From Unio delphinus (Eukaryota; Mollusca; Bivalvia; Unionida; Unionidae): a DNA stretch of 64,000 nucleotides. Location: NCBI GenBank assembly GCA_029339505.1, contig JAQISU010000167.1, positions 3,223,501 to 3,287,500 of the forward strand, read 5' to 3'. Position numbers and translations under genes: made by a program. Shown piece after piece: positions 10,789 through 19,134 of this stretch; position 1 is the first letter of the stretch, and every line of letters starts with the position of its first letter. The notes beneath the pieces are model-generated. The model searched no databases. It saw only the letters and a list, made by a program, of their open reading frames with translations, and was not told the DNA's origin.

Positions 10789-11223
10789 TCATCGACGTAG
10801 TTTTTTAAAGCCGCTTCCTGCTATCATATTTGCGTCGGGAGTTAAAGCCATCGACGCTAGTTTTTCGTCTACTGCGTTATTTATAATTCTACTAACACTT
10901 GCAGGCATTTCCGTTGTAGATGGTAACGGTTTCTTTTTTCGTAAATCACTTCGTGATTTCACTAATGATGTTAATTTATTCTTCGCAGTTGAAAATGCTT
11001 TTCCAGCAAGATCTCCAACAGCACCAATACCCTTATCACGAATAACTTCAATTGCTTTCATTCCTAGTTGTTTAGCCAACGGCATCACTTTTGGAGCCAT
11101 TCTCGCAAATAACCCTGCAATGGTATTGCCTAAACCATCACCATAGTATGCTCTCTAAACTGGAAACCGTGAATTAACTACATAGACGGGGGTTGGTTTA
11201 TCATGATTGTAGTGTATGATCAT
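10789..11223 (-). pseudogene. pX/Mu-like core protein, one in-frame stop
   Basis: The frame opens at ATG 11223 and reads to 10789, with a TAG at 11155-11157 after 22 codons. The open part from 11100 has 103 residues. After the stop the sequence YGDGLG-x3-AGLF and then MPLAKQLG-K matches the glycine/hydrophobic motif of adenovirus pX/Mu-type core proteins known in adintoviruses. The C-terminus is basic and ends in GSGFKKLRR. The element C copy lacks this stop but has a frameshift. The role is probably DNA condensation or a membrane-active minor virion component. The leader matches that of the next gene upstream (11224-11253). Initiation at an internal ATG (11100) is possible but would lose the motif. 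Confidence 0.72.
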
Positions 11224-11253
11224 TATTTGAAATCAGAAACCATTTTTCAATTG
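11224..11253 (-). promoter_or_regulatory. Shared late-gene leader motif
   Basis: Immediately upstream of the pX-like ATG. On the minus strand it reads CAATTGAAAAATGG then TTTCTGATTTCAAATA and ATG. A near-identical block with the same spacing sits upstream of the coiled-coil gene (12246-12275). I infer a promoter or 5' leader. Confidence 0.6.
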
Positions 11254-11254
11254 G

Positions 11255-11268
11255 AAACGCTAGCGTTT
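11255..11268. promoter_or_regulatory. Perfect 14-bp palindrome AAACGCTAGCGTTT
   Basis: It lies just upstream of the shared leader of the pX-like gene. The same 14 bp recurs at 16611-16624 inside the helicase coding region, and with one mismatch at 7348-7361. It could be a dimeric-protein binding site. Confidence 0.45.
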
Positions 11269-11285
11269 TTATTCAATCCCGGTGA

Positions 11286-12245
11286 TTAATCACTATGATA
11301 ATCCTCTACTAACTCGCCAATGAAATCTCGATATATGCTGATATCCATGATACCACCCTGAAATAATCGTCTACAGATATCAGCTGCTTCATTAATTATT
11401 TCCGGTGAGTTATTTCCAGCTCGGAAACCTCCTACAAGAACTTCTAATCGTGATATATCACTGAGAACACTACCAGGACATGAAATCCTTGGATTCTCAC
11501 TGGAATCTTGCAATCCGCTTCCGCTATAACCCATTGCTACATCCATTTTTTCCATTTCGTCTAAATTGGCTTTTTGTAAATAATCAAGAATATCATCATA
11601 AGGTGGTAGTTGTTGTTTTTTAGGAGAGTAGAGTACTTTCTTTGCAGGTTGCTGTCGCTTTTGCGGTTTTTGTTTTTCATATTGTTTATACACTATATCC
11701 ACCGCATTGATATATTCAATGTATGATGCACTATCGGTATCAATTTGACTTTTTTTAGTTTTGATTTTGTAGAATATATCAGCCCAATGAGTGAAATTCT
11801 TAACATATTTATGATGTTCTGGTTTCAACATTTTTTTTCTGTTTTCATAAGTCATAACAACAAGCGCAGGAATTTCTGGTGGATCAGTCTTATCAATTGC
11901 TGCTAACCCTTCCTCGTTAAATCTCACGCGTAAACCATCAACTGTTCTTTTTGATTCTATTTTTTGTACGGCCTGTTCTGTTTGTTCATTTTTCGCTGAT
12001 ATTTTTTCGAGTTCACCGATAACAGATTTCCCCGTCTCGGGAACATCTCCCAGTATAGCACGCTCTATCCCCTTCGTTGCTGTGGTTACTGGTTTAAACA
12101 ATTCTTCAGATCCCGCAGCAAAATCAGTCTGAAGACTCTGTCGTTGTTGCAGTTTATTCCGTACAGGGTCGCGAATTGGTACAAATCTCCTGATTGCATC
12201 CAGTCGTTCACGAGCCAATCGGGTTGTTAATGCTTCATTGACCAT
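11286..12245 (-). CDS. Coiled-coil minor virion protein (Polinton-conserved, unknown)
   Basis: 319 residues, intact. The N-terminus (NEALTTRLARERLDAIRRF) is basic and helical. Residues 60-120 are coiled-coil-like. Residues 190-225 are Lys/Gln/Pro-rich. The last 70 residues hold a conserved helical domain with FRAGNNSPEIINEAADICR and GGIMDISIYRDFI. The same C-terminal domain is present in element C (32548-32889). I recall this C-terminal pattern as widespread among Polinton-linked hypothetical proteins; function unknown. Placement upstream of pX and the capsid gene suggests a virion or scaffold role. Confidence 0.6.
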   Translation of the reverse strand: MVNEALTTRLARERLDAIRRFVPIRDPVRNKLQQRQSLQTDFAAGSEELFKPVTTATKGIERAILGDVPETGKSVIGELEKISAKNEQTEQAVQKIESKRTVDGLRVRFNEEGLAAIDKTDPPEIPALVVMTYENRKKMLKPEHHKYVKNFTHWADIFYKIKTKKSQIDTDSASYIEYINAVDIVYKQYEKQKPQKRQQPAKKVLYSPKKQQLPPYDDILDYLQKANLDEMEKMDVAMGYSGSGLQDSSENPRISCPGSVLSDISRLEVLVGGFRAGNNSPEIINEAADICRRLFQGGIMDISIYRDFIGELVEDYHSD

Positions 12246-12275
12246 TATTTGAAATCAGAAACAATTTTTCAATTG
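12246..12275 (-). promoter_or_regulatory. Shared late-gene leader motif (second copy)
   Basis: Upstream of the ATG at 12245. On the minus strand it reads CAATTGAAAAATTG then TTTCTGATTTCAAATA and ATG, matching the leader at 11224-11253 except for one base. Confidence 0.6.
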
Positions 12276-12334
12276 CAAAACAATTTTTCAATCCGACCTA
12301 ACACCATCGAGGAAGTGTTTTAACATCTCTATCA

Positions 12335-12397
12335 TTGATGGGGAAAGTGTCATAATTGTATATAAAAATAATTAATATCACACTTTCCCCACTTTCC
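12335..12397. terminator. Inverted repeat in intergenic region
   Basis: GGGGAAAGTGTCAT and its complement ATATCACACTTTCCCC form a stem of about 14 bp around an AT-rich loop. It lies in the 282-bp gap between the small unknown gene (3' end 12528) and the start of the coiled-coil gene. It may act in transcript 3'-end formation or in regulation; the sequence shows only the inverted repeat. Confidence 0.35.
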
Positions 12398-12527
12398 ATT
12401 GATCAATCTGAAATCTCCATCAATTTTTTATTCACTGATTTCAACAGTTTTAATCAAAAACTGCTAAAAAAAATTAAAATCTCTATGAGGGACGGTCACA
12501 ATCAAATAATGATAAATGGTTGGTCAA

Positions 12528-12884
12528 TCAAAATTGTTCATTTTCTTGAATTAACGCCCGTAGGTTTCTAACTTTAGAATTAACCTCCTTTTTCAATTCG
12601 TATTCGTACCCCAATTCTTTTCGTATTCGTTCTACGATGGTATACAACGGAGCGAACACACTTACGTCACTGGAAAATGCGAGAGAGTCCCGAATAGAAT
12701 TCTGAATTCTTTTGATGAGCGCATACTTCTTTGGTAGCATATATTTATTGTTGTTAACTCCGTATTCTATATCCTGAAAATCAGACATGATTTGATCAGG
12801 ATTTAACCCATCTGATAGTTCAATATCCCAACTTTTCAATTTTGAAATCTCGGATATGATGCTATTCATGTTTTCAGAATTCAT
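12528..12884 (-). CDS. Small conserved hypothetical protein
   Basis: 118 residues, acidic N-terminus, helical throughout. I do not recognise it. A homologue lies in element C at 27463-27778 (shared C-terminal pattern, with IKRIQNSI matched by IKNIQSIM and a hydrophobic/charged tail). It therefore belongs to the element and not to the host. It is followed upstream by HNH and zinc-finger genes in both elements, forming a conserved three-gene group. Confidence 0.6.
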   Translation of the reverse strand: MNSENMNSIISEISKLKSWDIELSDGLNPDQIMSDFQDIEYGVNNNKYMLPKKYALIKRIQNSIRDSLAFSSDVSVFAPLYTIVERIRKELGYEYELKKEVNSKVRNLRALIQENEQF

Positions 12885-12928
12885 TATTCTATAATAATGA
12901 TATATTTCTAAATGAAAAATATGACGCG

Positions 12929-13420
12929 TTAGACATAACTAAATCGAATTTTCTGTCCAGTCCCCTTTGAAATCGCAGATCGATAAATCCCCTCTGCAAC
13001 ATATCGTACTGAGGCTCTACAAATATCGAAGTGCCTACCGGCTTCATTCATTGATTGAAATATTTTTTCTTCGTTAGTTATCGTATTCAAAGATTTTACG
13101 GGTCTCGCTTTTTTCGAGCAAGTGCCAGTCTTTCCTCGTTTGGTATTTTCACTTTGTGTAACAGCCTGCAGATTTGATAGAGAATTGTTCCTTGGATTAG
13201 AATCCTTGTGATCAATAACAAAATCATCATCGATCAATCCATAAAAACATTCATACACGAAACGATGATTGAAATATTTCTTCTTTCCAGCGCCAAACTT
13301 CAAATACCCGTGATTATTCACAAAACCAACTGGTTTCTTCAGTCTGCGGTTTCTTACAGCACCATCACTGGATGCTTCATAATTTGTGATCACAGGGTGT
13401 TGTCTGAATTCTTGGTTCAT
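12929..13420 (-). CDS. NUMOD4/HNH-type endonuclease
   Basis: 163 residues. The N-terminus has a NUMOD4-like pattern (NYEASSDGAVRN). The centre has an HNH_3-like core: HRFVYECFYG, then VIDHKDSNPRNNSLSNLQ. The C-terminus resembles NUMOD1/IENR1 (FQSMNEAGRHF-x5-ASV), a DNA-binding helix-turn-helix of homing endonucleases. It probably nicks or cuts DNA. In viruses such genes are often free-standing homing endonucleases, but it occupies the same place in both elements, so it may be domesticated by the element. Intact frame. The element C copy (26529-26852) is degenerate. Confidence 0.82.
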   Translation of the reverse strand: MNQEFRQHPVITNYEASSDGAVRNRRLKKPVGFVNNHGYLKFGAGKKKYFNHRFVYECFYGLIDDDFVIDHKDSNPRNNSLSNLQAVTQSENTKRGKTGTCSKKARPVKSLNTITNEEKIFQSMNEAGRHFDICRASVRYVAEGIYRSAISKGTGQKIRFSYV

Positions 13421-13450
13421 TCGTATACATAATACTATTGTTTGTCTAAT

Positions 13451-13840
13451 TCATTTGTTTGGTTTAATGATAAATCTTTCGATGTAGTCTTGAGGAGTTC
13501 TTATGATTTTATCCTTGATACTGACTTTGTCAGCGTCAAGAATACTGACTTTGTCAGCGTCAAGAATACTGACTTTGTCAGCGTCAGGGTCATAATTTCT
13601 GATTGATTGTCCATTTTTTATTCTTTTATCATAATATCGCTTCAATTCCCTGTATCGCTTACCACCGCAATTTAGACACAACTGAGATTTTCCCCTGACC
13701 CCAACTCCACATAGAATACAAGGTAACGGGCCAAGGCTTCCACGACGATAGCTTTGCATATGATACCCACAAAACTCATTTCTGCATGATTTGTTACACG
13801 GGGTTATTGATCCAATCATAAGCCACTTGCAGTGATTCAT
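13451..13840 (-). CDS. Zinc-finger protein with C-terminal repeats
   Basis: About 129 residues from the ATG at 13840 (MNHCKW). I prefer this start because element C aligns from it and a TATATAA lies just upstream; an ATG at 13858 is also in frame. Cys pairs include CNKSCRNEFC, PCILCG and LCLNCGG, a zinc-ribbon-like pattern, followed by a basic YRELKRYYDKR helix. Three copies of an 8-residue DADKVSI(L/K) repeat follow, from 24-bp tandem repeats at about 13513-13584. Probably DNA- or RNA-binding; function unknown. It is divergent from the polymerase gene over a very short shared promoter. Element C has the homologue without the DADKVSI repeats. Confidence 0.65.
   Translation of the reverse strand: MNHCKWLMIGSITPCNKSCRNEFCGYHMQSYRRGSLGPLPCILCGVGVRGKSQLCLNCGGKRYRELKRYYDKRIKNGQSIRNYDPDADKVSILDADKVSILDADKVSIKDKIIRTPQDYIERFIIKPNK
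13513..13584 (-). repeat. 24-bp tandem repeat inside zinc-finger gene
   Basis: GACTTTGTCAGCGTCAAGAATACT-type units repeated three times without loss of frame, encoding three DADKVSI units. Absent from the element C homologue. Confidence 0.85.
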
Positions 13841-13882
13841 TATATAAAAATCTTTCATTTAAATGCTTGTTTTAATTATAGC
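13841..13882. promoter_or_regulatory. Divergent promoter between zinc-finger and polymerase genes
   Basis: Forty-two bp separate the two ATGs (13840 minus, 13883 plus). The core CTTGTTTTAATTATA with TTTAAAT before it is preserved almost base for base in element C (24860-24886), although surrounding coding regions have diverged. A TATATAA faces the zinc-finger gene. Confidence 0.6.
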
Positions 13883-14360
13883 ATGAGGGAATTAGGGAGA
13901 ACGCCTTCGAAAAATGCTGATAAGGAGTTTAAGAGATTATTAAAAATCAATCCTAGATTTAATCTCGATAGACCCAAAAAACGTCCAATAGACGGAAACA
14001 TGAAAGAGTTTAAGAGATTATTAAAAATCAATCCTAGATTTAATCTCGATAAACCCAAAAAACGTCCAATAGACGGAAACATGAAAGAGTTTAAGAGATT
14101 ATTGAAAATCAATCCTAGATTTAATCTCGATAAACCCAAAAAACGTAACAAACGTCCAAGAGACGGAAACATGAAAGAGTTTAAGAGATTATTAAAAATT
14201 AGTCCTAGATTTAATCTCGATAAACCAAAAAACGTAAAAAAATCAATCCTAGATTTAATCTCGATAAACCCAAAAAACGTCCAATAGACGGAAAGATGAA
14301 AGAGTTTAAGAGATTATTAAAAATCAATCCTAGATTTAATCTCGATAAACCAAAAAAAAC
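13883..14360 (+). repeat. N-terminal tandem repeats of the polymerase gene (81-bp units)
   Basis: Units start at about 13922, 14003, 14084, 14174 and 14299, with a truncated unit at about 14240. Each encodes KEFKRLLKINPRFNLDKPKK followed by a short linker. The period is 81 bp, with one 90-bp unit. The frame from ATG 13883 reads through four units, then a deletion at about 14230 shifts it to a stop at 14285-14287. The polymerase frame resumes at 14296. Element C has only a single degenerate unit, so the array is an expansion in element B. Confidence 0.9.
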
Positions 14361-15957
14361 GTCCAAGAGAGATTACCCCTGGAAAGATGCTCAATTCAAT
14401 CTCGATATAGTTTCTAATACACCAAAGAATACAATTCTTGATAAAGCCATGATTAGTAAAATCAGAGACTGTTTTAATGAATTCAAGCGTGATGGAGCAT
14501 CTTATTGTTGGTCAACATTTCGAATTGATGGTGTTGTTGATGCTACCATGAATGATGAAAAAGCAGCAGTGATAATTTCACGTGTTGGGGAAAAAAGACA
14601 TTTTTTCCGAATCAAATTCATTATCGAAGTCGATGGCAAATGGATTATTAAGGATAAATTTGAACCAATCCTCAAGAATAAAAAAGCTGTCAGTGTGAGT
14701 AGAGATTCCAAACCAGGGATTCTAACCGGCATTGACAAACCATACTACGAAAGATCTTATCCCGTAACAGCAATGGTTTATGGGATATATCCGTTAAATG
14801 ATAAACCCGATATCGCAAAACTAGCTCCTATGAAATATTCGTCAGGGCTTAATTGTGTAGCAGAACGAATAATAGAACACTTCACAAATGCATCCCGAGG
14901 AAATAAACTAACTGATCTGCGACGTAGGAAAATAACCGAGTGGGAACTGACAGTGAAACAGCATGGCGCAAAGATTTCTGATATAGCTAAATTAGAAACA
15001 TCATTAAGATTTCCAATAACAGTTATGACGATAACCGGAGAGGTTTTATACGAACCGAAATATAACAAAAATGGAGCGCCAATACAGATTATTGATCATA
15101 ACAAACACGCGTGGACACCTGCGGTAACAGTATTTCCACGAGAACGAACCGTGAAATATATCCCTAAGGAGTTCGTCGGGGATGTTTTCTATGAAGAGAA
15201 ATTATTCGATGCTATTCATGCGTTGTGTAAGGATGATCCTGTGTCAGTGTGGTTACTTAGAAGTGATGAAGAATTCGATCAATTTGTAAAACCAAATGGT
15301 GAATTATATCGCGTTGAAGAATTAGATAACAGAATGAGAAAAATCGCTAGTGATTTTTCACCGGAGAATTCCCATGAAAAACTACTCACGGATAGTTTTA
15401 CTATTCCATCAGTGGTAGCTCACTTTGCAAGAGAAGAAAACTCATGGCGTCCAACACGAAGTGATTTTCTCGAGGACGTTAAATCGAGCTCCGTCGTATT
15501 CGGTCATGGAGGACTGTGGAATACGAAATACCATCGTGATGGTATGATTTCAATTGATATATCCGCGTGTTATCCCGGAAGTTTTCTCGGGTATGGGGAA
15601 TGCGCTGAGTACTTCAAACGATTTGGACACCCCACGCATGAAATGACTCGTGTTGCGATTAATGGACCATTGCCTGATTTTGATTTAACCGGATTCGCTC
15701 GTGTGATATCATTCGAATTAGCTACAGGGTTACATCCGTGTAGTTATGTTTGGCTCGGTAGACACCTATCTGAAAAACACTGGATGCCAATAGTGCTATT
15801 GAGATATATTATTGATTGTCGTATGCTAATATCGTTGATTGTTTCCGAGGCTATTATATGCTATCGAGCTCAGAAAGAAGTTTGGCTACCACAACCAGAT
15901 CTAGATAGAATAATCAACGAACTACGAAAACAGTTTCCAGATTTCAGTGAAGAATAA
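14296..15957 (+). CDS. polB: DNA polymerase B (protein-primed type), N-terminal two thirds
   Basis: 553 residues to a TAA at 15955-15957. The same frame continues to 16980 and 17619. After the repeat region, residues 50-390 hold the N-terminal/exonuclease part; individual Exo motifs are not certain to me. Residues about 419-430 (SIDISACYPGSF) fit polymerase motif A, with Asp then YP. The homologue in element C aligns over the whole region. The enzyme would replicate the linear element by protein priming, as in Polintons and adenoviruses. The gene proper probably starts at 13883, but a frameshift in the repeats separates that start from this frame. The remaining polymerase motifs lie beyond the stop in the next segment. 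Confidence 0.85.
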   Translation: MKEFKRLLKINPRFNLDKPKKTSKRDYPWKDAQFNLDIVSNTPKNTILDKAMISKIRDCFNEFKRDGASYCWSTFRIDGVVDATMNDEKAAVIISRVGEKRHFFRIKFIIEVDGKWIIKDKFEPILKNKKAVSVSRDSKPGILTGIDKPYYERSYPVTAMVYGIYPLNDKPDIAKLAPMKYSSGLNCVAERIIEHFTNASRGNKLTDLRRRKITEWELTVKQHGAKISDIAKLETSLRFPITVMTITGEVLYEPKYNKNGAPIQIIDHNKHAWTPAVTVFPRERTVKYIPKEFVGDVFYEEKLFDAIHALCKDDPVSVWLLRSDEEFDQFVKPNGELYRVEELDNRMRKIASDFSPENSHEKLLTDSFTIPSVVAHFAREENSWRPTRSDFLEDVKSSSVVFGHGGLWNTKYHRDGMISIDISACYPGSFLGYGECAEYFKRFGHPTHEMTRVAINGPLPDFDLTGFARVISFELATGLHPCSYVWLGRHLSEKHWMPIVLLRYIIDCRMLISLIVSEAIICYRAQKEVWLPQPDLDRIINELRKQFPDFSEE

Positions 15958-16980
15958 ATCATAAATTGGTCTAAGAAGTTATTTGAAATTAAAAAAGAAC
16001 AAGCAAAGGATCTCGAACGAAGAATAATCGGTAAATTTACCCAGGGTGGAAGATACGACAACGCAAAATATTCTTCGCGGTTGATCATAGATGTCGCTGA
16101 ATACGATTTTATTGTAGCGGATTTAATGAAACAAGGAAAACTTGTATCCCGCAAGGATGCTTTTCTATCCAATGGTGAGAAATTAGGTACGGTTGTTACC
16201 TACTGTGATGGATATAATTCCCAGTACACACATTTGAGAAGTTCAATGCTAGCCTATGCTTCTATTAATCTATTTTCGATGATAAATAGATTTCCTAATA
16301 CCGCGGTTAGAGTGGCCACTGATTCGATGTATATACATAATAAGTACAAATCAGCTGTAGCGGCATTCACAGATCCCGAAGAAAATTGGGGGCGTTGGCG
16401 ATTTAAAAAGGAGATGCTACATGAGTATTGTGAATCCGCAGACGTTGCCATGGATGATAAATATCTTTGTTGTAACCGTATTGAAATTCAATCAGAATTT
16501 TCTAATGCACCACCGGTATCTGATTCAGTATGTAGATATAAGACAGTTTATTTAAACGGTTGTGGTGGGTCAGGAAAGACAACTCGTGCAATTGAATTAT
16601 TTCGTCGTGGAAACGCTAGCGTTTCTAACATGATTGTGCTAACACCGACTCACAGACTCGCCAGAGAGATGATACAACGAGGGGTAAATGCTTGCACTTA
16701 TCACAGTTTTTTTCGATGGAAAGGTGACAAATGGACTCCTGAGCGTATGGGTGATAAATTCATTCATGAAATCATAATTTGGGATGAAATATGCACAGTG
16801 TCATTAGATGTATTAAAAACATTTCTTGAGTGGTTGTTAAACAAAAACACAAAAGTCGTCATGTGCGGGGATCACGGCCAACCACCACCATTTGTCGGTG
16901 CATCTCCACATGAATGGCTAAAGGGTTTTGTAGACTACAATGAAGAAATCACCACTGATTATAGATCACTTGATGAATGA
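15958..16980 (+). pseudogene. Polymerase C-terminus fused to SF1 helicase N-terminal half
   Basis: Same frame as the upstream polymerase, after one TAA. The first open residues (RRIIGKFTQGG) align with element C polymerase, so the break is a nonsense change and not a gene boundary. YTHLRSSMLAYASINLF fits motif B, and VATDSMYI (ATG-based residues 79-86) fits motif C, with Ala replacing the usual first Asp. Then a helicase begins: Walker A GCGGSGKTT (161-169), motif Ia LTPTHRLA, Walker B IIWDE (about 231-236) and motif III CGDHGQPPP (about 262-270). This is a Pif1/Dda-like SF1 layout. A TGA at 16978-16980 ends the segment; the frame then continues into the helicase C-terminus. Confidence 0.82.
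16611..16624. promoter_or_regulatory. Coding-region copy of palindrome AAACGCTAGCGTTT
   Basis: Identical to the intergenic palindrome at 11255-11268, but inside the helicase domain. May be coincidence or a second binding site. Confidence 0.3.
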
Positions 16981-17046
16981 TTACGCGAGTTCAAAGCGCT
17001 AATTAGATTACAACCGGATAGAATCCAATGCGAAATAGCGCGTGCA

Positions 17047-17619
17047 GTGATTTCAGAAACCCCAATGAATGATTTCTGGGAAGCGTGGAGACCAAACGAT
17101 TTGATCATTGCAAGTAGAAAAATAGTCAGGGACACACTTCAGATGAAGTTATTTGAATTGCATAAAGACAAATTTGCAACGCTTCCAGTACCCCTTTGTT
17201 ATAGGCCATCGGATACACGAAAACAGAATATTGAAGTTGATATTCCAGGACAGAGTGAAAAACAAATTCTCGTATTAAATGATATTGTGCTGGTTGATAT
17301 CAATGTCGTTGAAGATGCATTGCGTGCTAATAAATCCCCGTGGACGCTAGGATACGCAGCAACAATACACTCTTCACAGGGATTGACTATATCGAATACA
17401 ATTGTTTGGATGGTGGATAATCACATCGAATGGTCGAATTTAGTCTATCTCGCAGTATCCAGAGTACGAAAAATAAATCAACTTCGAAGAATTGTTTTCG
17501 ATGATGAAATCATTGGTGATGATAATGACACAACAATAAGTGATATTGATGTTAGCATCATTAATAAAAAAACTCTCCGGTTACAAACAACAGGACAAAA
17601 AAAAACAACGAGAATTTGA
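17047..17619 (+). pseudogene. SF1 helicase C-terminal half
   Basis: 190 residues from the first Met. The frame is open upstream to the TGA at 16978 and is in register with the polymerase-helicase frame. It carries TIHSSQGLT (about residues 105-113), an SF1 motif V-like element, and YLAVSRVRK (about 135-143), a motif VI-like element. Both are typical of Pif1/RecD-type enzymes that unwind DNA in the 5'-3' direction. The frame ends by TGA at 17617-17619, just after an A9 run (17597-17605). The other frame on the far side of that run continues into the HNH domain. This half alone lacks the Walker motifs. Confidence 0.8.
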
Positions 17620-17821
17620 TATTGATGCTGAACTAATAATCACTTTGAAGAAACAACAGAATAATCACTGCGCGAGTTGCAATTGTATAATGCGTTGGCA
17701 GTATTCGGATAAGGATCCTCGCCAATTCACCGTAGACAGAAAAGATAACAATCTCGGTCATGTCAGAAATAATGTGATGTTGACTTGTCTTGAGTGCAAT
17801 AGACGCAACGGTGCTAGTTAA
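17540..17821 (+). CDS. HNH nuclease domain, likely C-terminal part of the polymerase-helicase protein
   Basis: 93 residues from a Met at 17540, but the sensible part begins after the A9 run: CASCNCIMRW, QFTVDRKDNNLGH and VMLTCLECNRR. These give two Cys pairs for zinc and the D/H-N-N core of an HNH nuclease. Before the run this frame overlaps the helicase out of register. A one-base slip in the A9 run would join helicase and HNH into one protein. So it is either a broken fusion, a fusion made by frameshifting, or a separate overlapping gene. The 3' end overlaps by 8 bp the 3' end of the convergent integrase gene. Confidence 0.68.
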   Translation: MILMLASLIKKLSGYKQQDKKKQREFDIDAELIITLKKQQNNHCASCNCIMRWQYSDKDPRQFTVDRKDNNLGHVRNNVMLTCLECNRRNGAS

Positions 17822-18758
17822 GACCATGCGGTGGCAATTGAGTATCCTCGGGAATCACTTGTAGTTGTTGTCGAGTAAAACCCCACTGAGGGGCAGTTGA
17901 ATCCAGTTTATAGACTGGAGGTCTACCAGTTGATCGTGTTATACTAGCTATCTTATGCGTAGTGACGCTCCAAATAGGATCAGTAGCCCTTTTTCTACCC
18001 CCTTCAAGCTCTCCTGGTTCGTATAAGTACCTCACAATGACAATACTACCAAGAATTGGTTCTTTGAAATCTTTTTGTGGTTGTACGGGTATTGACTTCT
18101 TTTTAATAGCGTTGCTAGGTTTCATGTTGATTGTTCTAGTAATCTCGTTATTCAGTGCAGTAATCACAGATGATAATCTTTTAACCCATTCACGGGATCT
18201 TTTTTCTTGGATGAATTCTTTTGCGTATTGATATCCAAATAACCGCTCAGCAATCGTCCGATTAAATCGTTCTGCAATGGCCTGATCGCGATGTAGCGCA
18301 GTATGCCCTCGTCGTATGGTGACATTATGATGTTTCATTGTAGATAACACTACACCCTGAAATTCCTTGCCAGGATCAACCTGCAATAGATTTGGCCAGT
18401 GCAGAGGACCTCGTCGATAAATCCTTTCAAATGCAGAAGCGACTTCAGTGGCTGATTTTGTTTTTAATGGTTCTGCTTCTTTGTATCGACTTGCAATATC
18501 AACTACGTTTAGCGCGTATTTGTAACCACGATCATGTGGCAGAAATAATATATCAGCCTGATGAACTTCATTAGGAGCGGTCACATCAAAATGCGAGAAT
18601 TGAATTTGTTTAGGCGGTGGTAGATAAATTTGCCATAGTGCCTGTTTGGATAACCAATTAGCCGCAGTGGATTTTTTCACTTTTGCAGCACTAGCGAGTT
18701 TATGGACTGCTGATTTACCCCTTCAGTATCCTCTTGGGGAATAATAAATTGATTCCAT
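17814..18758 (-). pseudogene. int: Retroviral-type (DDE) integrase, one in-frame stop
   Basis: The frame runs from ATG 18758 to 17814 with a TGA at 18723-18725, after 11 codons. The long open part starts at 18680 (288 residues). Numbered from there, the catalytic triad is Asp43 (HQADILF), Asp102 (LQVDPGKEF) and Glu137 (AIAERFN), a D-x58-D-x34-E spacing as in Polinton and retroviral integrases. The basic C-terminal region (about 200-288) resembles an SH3-like DNA-binding tail. The stop follows GY, where I expect Trp, so TGG to TGA is likely. The enzyme inserts the linear genome, making 6-bp duplications. It is convergent with the helicase-HNH frame. A downstream start would keep the catalytic core. 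Confidence 0.9.
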
Positions 18759-18762
18759 ATTA

Positions 18763-19134
18763 TTAATTACCAGCACCTAACATCAATTTACTTTTCATAG
18801 CCGATTTTATCAAAAATGAAGACAATTTTTCTTTGAAGGATTTATCAGGAATAGCATTTAACGCATGAATTAATTTCACATCCGCGAGATGCCTGTTTTG
18901 CAGATTGCTGCTTTTATAAGCAGCATCATGAAGGTGACAGGCCTTATCAATGGCGTTTATTGGTTCTTCACCGGGTCGGGACTGATTTTGATCATTGAGT
19001 CTGATATCAAGTCTGGTTCCCGGTCCACAGTAGCTATATCCTGGAAGGTGCTTTTCTCCGGGGTACTTTGCCCATGGGGTTCCAGGGAGCTTTGCCAATT
19101 TGGCTGCGATATCACCTCCTCGTTTTTTTTTCAA
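18763..19134 (-). CDS. Parvovirus-type phospholipase A2 protein
   Basis: About 123 residues. YSYCGPGTRL (33-42) is the calcium-binding loop, and DKACHLHDAAY (63-73) carries the His-Asp catalytic pair. This is the layout of the PLA2-like domain of parvovirus VP1, also known from Polintons/adintoviruses, where it breaches endosomal membranes during entry. The C-terminus is basic and helical. The frame has no ATG: it opens with TTG at 19134, directly after a stop and beside an A9 run, overlapping the 3' end of the zinc-ribbon gene by 4 bp. A lost start, a non-AUG start or a small indel in the homopolymer are all possible. Confidence 0.82.
   Translation of the reverse strand: MKKKRGGDIAAKLAKLPGTPWAKYPGEKHLPGYSYCGPGTRLDIRLNDQNQSRPGEEPINAIDKACHLHDAAYKSSNLQNRHLADVKLIHALNAIPDKSFKEKLSSFLIKSAMKSKLMLGAGN

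Noticed and set aside
13876..14172. Repetitive minus-strand frame opposite the polymerase repeats
   Set aside because: Mirror of an 81-bp (multiple of three) coding repeat.
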